DNA from: Prevotella sp.
Lineage (GTDB): Bacteria; Bacteroidota; Bacteroidia; Bacteroidales; Bacteroidaceae
Assembly: GCA_003483565.1 (NCBI GenBank)
Contig: DMYZ01000089.1
Coordinates: 1,248-9,349 of the forward strand
Length of the DNA stretch: 8,102 nt
Direction of reading: 5' to 3'
The position numbers and the translations under genes were made by a program. The stretch's first letter is position 1. Every line of letters begins with the position of its first letter. The notes beneath the pieces were generated by a model. The model did no database searches, was not told where the DNA came from, and saw nothing but the letters and a program-made list of their open reading frames with translations. Positions 6,308 to 8,102 of the stretch are shown here, in pieces.

Positions 6308-8041
6308 TTAATTATCAGATTCTACAGTTGTCTCTTCTGCACGGAAGCTTTCGAGTTCCTCAGCTTTGAAATCCATAATGTATGCTGCATGACCGAAGAC
6401 CTCTTCTTCTGCCATACGTACATATACGTTAGCACTTTTCTTGAAAAGTTCTGGTGCAGAACTAGCATCACGTATAATGAGCATTGAGCCTATGATATCT
6501 GCGGTCATATCGTAGAGACGTCGAGCCAGAAAATCATGCTCTTCCTGATTTTCGTCAGCTTTGACTTTCTCGATGGCAGTTTCGTATTTATCAACCATCT
6601 TTTCTACACGAGCTGCGAGAGGTTTCATGCAATCGCAAATATTCTCGTCTGCCAGCATTTCCTTGATAATATTGAGATAAGTGCCATTTGTAATATAGCG
6701 TACAGCAGCAACAACTTGAAGCTGTGTAGTTCCTTCATAAATAGAGAAGATACGAGCATCGCGATACAGACGCTGACTCTTATATTCCATAATGAAACCA
6801 CTACCGCCGTGTACGGAGATCGCATCGTAGGCACACTGGCTTGCGTATTCGGAATTGCTTCCCTTTGCAATAGGAGTGAAAGCGTCTGCCAAGCGACTAT
6901 ACTTTTTCATTTCCTGACGCTCTTCTGGAGTCAGCTTGCGCTCACGGGAGATATCTTCCAGGCTCTTGTAGATATCTACATAAGCTGCTGTCTGGTATAG
7001 CAAGGAACGACCGGCATCAAGTTTTGCCTTAGAACGTGAAAGCATATCATAGACTGCTGGAAAAGTAACGATAGCTTTACCAAACTGCTGACGCTCTTTG
7101 GCATATGCCATCGCTTCATTGACGGCTTCTTGCTCAACGCCAACACTCTGTGCGGCGATACCCAGACGGGCACCATTCATCAGGGACATGACATATTTAA
7201 TCAATCCCAGACGGCAACTGCCGCAAAGCTCAGCTTTGGCATCCTTGAATACGAGTTCACAGGTTGGTGATCCGTGAATACCAAGTTTTTTCTCAATATG
7301 ACGTACGGTAACGCCACCATTGCGCTTGTCATAAATGAACATAGATAGTCCACGGCCATCATGAGTACCCTTTTCGGAACGTGCGAGTGTCAAGTGAATA
7401 TCAGAGTCACCGTTAGTGATAAAACGTTTCACACCATTCAGCCGCCATGTACCATCTTCATCTTGTGTAGCTTTCAGCATTACACGCTGCAAATCAGAAC
7501 CAGCATCTGGTTCAGTCAGGTCCATAGACATGGTTGCCCCTTCGCTTACCATAGGAATATATTTGGCACGCTGCTCTTCTGAACCGAATTCATATAGAGT
7601 ATCTATGCAGCTTTGTAGTGACCATATATTCTGGAACCCAGCGTCAGCTGCTGATATCATTTCTGACAGCATGGAAAAGATGATATTCGGCAGGTTTAAA
7701 CCACCATATTGCCGAGGCATGGATACCCCCCAAAGACCAGCCTGACGGGTAGCTGCAAGATTTTCATAAGTCTTGCTGGCGTAGATCATACGTCCATTTT
7801 CCAAATGTGGCCCTTCTAGATCAACGCTTTCTGCGTTAGGTTCTAGAGTGTTGGCAGCAAGATCACCGGTGATTTCCAGTAACCGTTTATAATTCTCGAT
7901 GGCATCTTCAAAGTTGACAGGTGCATCTTCATATTTGTCTTTATCTGCGTAGTTGCGCTCTTTGAGTTCAACAATACGCTTCATCAGAGGATGATTCAGA
8001 TAGAATGCAATCTCTGGATGATCTGTATAATAGTTTGCCAT
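6308..8041 (-). CDS. Acyl-CoA dehydrogenase, long form with C-terminal extension
   Basis: An FAD enzyme that interconverts acyl-CoA and trans-2-enoyl-CoA, exchanging electrons with electron-transferring flavoprotein in the cytosol. Hallmarks in order: the FAD/substrate motif DLTEPDAGSDL (174-184), NGVKRFITNG (202-211), the mid-domain end IHGSPTCELVF (255-265), ARLGIAAQSVG (291-301), ERQQFGK (316-322), HGGSGF (411-416), and RDARIFSIYEGTTQLQ (427-442), where Glu436 sits at the catalytic base position of medium-chain dehydrogenases. At 577 residues it is much longer than the 380-residue core: it has about 50 extra N-terminal residues, a charged insertion at about 359-381 between helices, and a helical C-terminal extension (about 450-577), ending in an acidic tail. 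The gene starts four bases after a probable etfA and lacks a Shine-Dalgarno site. Substrate chain length, and whether it runs as an oxidase or a reductase of the butyryl-CoA type, cannot be told from sequence. Confidence 0.93.
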   Translation of the reverse strand: MANYYTDHPEIAFYLNHPLMKRIVELKERNYADKDKYEDAPVNFEDAIENYKRLLEITGDLAANTLEPNAESVDLEGPHLENGRMIYASKTYENLAATRQAGLWGVSMPRQYGGLNLPNIIFSMLSEMISAADAGFQNIWSLQSCIDTLYEFGSEEQRAKYIPMVSEGATMSMDLTEPDAGSDLQRVMLKATQDEDGTWRLNGVKRFITNGDSDIHLTLARSEKGTHDGRGLSMFIYDKRNGGVTVRHIEKKLGIHGSPTCELVFKDAKAELCGSCRLGLIKYVMSLMNGARLGIAAQSVGVEQEAVNEAMAYAKERQQFGKAIVTFPAVYDMLSRSKAKLDAGRSLLYQTAAYVDIYKSLEDISRERKLTPEERQEMKKYSRLADAFTPIAKGSNSEYASQCAYDAISVHGGSGFIMEYKSQRLYRDARIFSIYEGTTQLQVVAAVRYITNGTYLNIIKEMLADENICDCMKPLAARVEKMVDKYETAIEKVKADENQEEHDFLARRLYDMTADIIGSMLIIRDASSAPELFKKSANVYVRMAEEEVFGHAAYIMDFKAEELESFRAEETTVESDN

Positions 8042-8045
8042 TGTT

Positions 8046-8102
8046 TTACTTGGAATTCTGTTTGTAATACTTTATCAGCTTAGGAACGACATCTTCAACA
8101 GT
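8046..8102 (-). CDS. etfA: Probable electron transfer flavoprotein alpha subunit, C-terminal end
   Basis: On the minus strand 18 codons are open from the right edge to TAA (8046-8048), reading TVEDVVPKLIKYYKQNSK. This resembles the last helix of EtfA/FixB proteins, which pair with EtfB, bind FAD and pass electrons between acyl-CoA dehydrogenases and the respiratory chain or other carriers. The stop is only four bases from the dehydrogenase ATG, an operon-like spacing, and an etfB-etfA-acyl-CoA dehydrogenase order is known in Bacteroidales such as Porphyromonas. The fragment is very short, so the identity rests mainly on context. Confidence 0.6.
   Translation of the reverse strand, partial: TVEDVVPKLIKYYKQNSK

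Noticed and set aside
6536..7000. A 154-codon plus-strand open frame opposite the acyl-CoA dehydrogenase gene.
   Set aside because: The minus strand encodes conserved dehydrogenase motifs across the same bases; the translation is Cys/Phe/Ile-rich and typical of a shadow frame.
1..8102. A search for CRISPR arrays, transposases, insertion-sequence ends, tRNA or rRNA genes, riboswitches, or a defence or phage module.
   Set aside because: No regularly spaced repeats, transposase motifs or tRNA-like cloverleaf were seen, and the gaps between genes are all under 190 bases; the window appears to be core chromosome.

Overview
The window looks like chromosomal DNA from a Bacteroidales bacterium, most likely Prevotella/Segatella or a close relative. 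Three things point there. It carries the C-terminal end of SprA/Sov, the outer-membrane channel of the type IX secretion system, which is restricted to the Bacteroidetes. Promoter-like sites fit the Bacteroidetes -33/-7 consensus (TTTG ... TAnnTTTG), not the E. coli -35/-10 one. Shine-Dalgarno sequences are mostly absent, and the protein sequences resemble Bacteroidales homologues. The species call is inference from recognised families; no search was run.

Layout. (1) From the left edge to 1100 (+): the last 365 residues of SprA, open at the window edge. (2) 1127-2722 (-): nadB, L-aspartate oxidase, convergent with sprA; the two share a small hairpin at 1111-1142. (3) 2723-2869: a 147-base divergent promoter region. 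(4) 2870-5690 (+): a tight three-gene envelope cluster. It comprises a small membrane protein with a possible PH-like domain (TTG start), a compact PBP4-type D-Ala-D-Ala carboxypeptidase (ATGA overlap with the first gene), and a YbdG-type MscS mechanosensitive channel (17-base gap, clear ribosome-binding site). (5) 5719-6123 (-): a small lipoprotein of unknown function, driven by the best promoter in the window, which sits so close to the ATG that the mRNA should be almost leaderless. (6) 6124-6307: that promoter, an AT-rich stretch, and a perfect 17-bp stem terminator. (7) 6308-8041 (-): a long acyl-CoA dehydrogenase, preceded four bases upstream by the last 18 codons of what is probably etfA, giving an etf-acyl-CoA dehydrogenase operon that continues past the right edge.

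How the genes fit together. The right-hand operon couples acyl-CoA oxidation (or crotonyl-type reduction) to an electron-transferring flavoprotein. The central cluster is concerned with cell wall and turgor. nadB starts de novo NAD synthesis. SprA belongs to protein secretion. These look like ordinary core genes placed side by side. I see no mobile element, CRISPR array, tRNA, rRNA or defence island, and no undescribed multi-gene system. The most unusual details are the reduced architectures of the PBP4 and YbdG proteins, the near-leaderless lipoprotein gene, and the uncharacterised membrane protein translationally coupled to the PBP4 gene.
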